A DNA stretch of 5,144 nucleotides from Pseudomonadota bacterium (lineage in GTDB: Bacteria > Pseudomonadota > Gammaproteobacteria > Burkholderiales > Burkholderiaceae_D). Location of the stretch: the NCBI GenBank assembly GCA_023422955.1, contig JAFAGG010000092.1, positions 1 through 5,144 on the forward strand, read 5' to 3'. The translations under genes were made by a program, and so were the position numbers. Below the pieces are notes generated by a model, which did no database searches, was not told where the DNA came from, and saw nothing but the letters and a program-made list of their open reading frames with translations. Shown here one piece after another: positions 5,067 to 5,144 of the stretch. How positions within the stretch are numbered: the stretch's first letter is position 1; every line of letters begins with the position of its first letter.

Positions 5067-5144
5067 ATGTGGACGCAGGAGAACAGAGGAAGGCATGAGG
5101 TTGAGCGGTCCCGGGCAAAGCGAGGCTATCCGACCGACGTAAAA
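5067..5144 (+). CDS. IS5-family transposase, N-terminal fragment cut by the window end
   Basis: An open frame of 26 codons runs from an ATG with a good ribosome binding site to the last base of the window. It begins MWTQENRGRHEVERSR and ends RGYPTDVK. From family knowledge, many IS5-type (IS1031/IS427-like) transposases begin MWT, followed by an Arg-rich stretch and then a (R)YP(S/T)D(L/V) motif before DEEW. The visible part fits that pattern. The DDE catalytic core is beyond the window, so it cannot be said whether the gene is intact. Codon use differs from the chromosomal genes here: AGA, AGG, CGA and CGG serve for arginine instead of mainly CGC, in line with mobile origin. The fragment is short, so the family call rests on the N-terminal motif only. 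Confidence 0.65.
   Translation, partial: MWTQENRGRHEVERSRAKRGYPTDVK

Larger units (their letters stand above)
4996..5144 (+). mobile_element. Probable left end of an IS5-family insertion sequence (partial)
   Basis: Right after the TAA stop (4993-4995) of the second EAL-HDOD gene the sequence becomes AT-rich (GTGACAGTTTAAAAACTTG from 4996). It then leads, through a good ribosome binding site, into an apparent transposase start at 5067. I place the element border at or near 4996 because gene content ends there and TAA would fit a TNA-type 3-base target duplication known in some IS5 subgroups. The terminal inverted repeat cannot be proven without the right end, which is outside the window. Confidence 0.5.

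Overview
This is an all plus-strand piece of a flagellar chemotaxis locus. It is moderately GC-rich and most likely from a betaproteobacterium (Burkholderiales or Nitrosomonadales). That placement rests on the near-enteric CheY, the CheB and CheW types, a sigma-28 promoter ending in GCCGTTAA, and the EAL-HDOD architecture. Genus cannot be set by eye.

Layout: cheW (11-508, with its ribosome binding site at the window edge); a 160-base gap with an interrupted dyad and an AT-rich 9-base direct repeat; an EAL-HDOD gene (669-1904); a 125-base gap with a short palindrome and a degenerate 14-base tandem repeat; cheB (2030-3106); a hairpin and a strong sigma-28 (FliA) type promoter; cheY (3261-3656); a 100-base gap; a second EAL-HDOD gene (3757-4995); then, directly after its stop codon, what looks like the left end of an IS5-family insertion sequence whose transposase (from 5067) runs off the window.

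Functionally, CheW couples receptors to CheA, CheB is the phospho-activated methylesterase for adaptation, and CheY carries the signal to the flagellar switch. The unusual part is that two EAL-HDOD proteins of almost equal length (411 and 412 aa) flank cheB-cheY. The first keeps every EAL metal-ligand and catalytic position I could place, so it may hydrolyse or bind c-di-GMP. The second has lost nearly all of them and is probably a non-catalytic partner or adaptor. This suggests a c-di-GMP-linked module built into chemotaxis, possibly an active/inactive pair. No cheR, cheD or cheZ is present in this stretch. I see no RNA genes, CRISPR arrays or convincing minus-strand genes.
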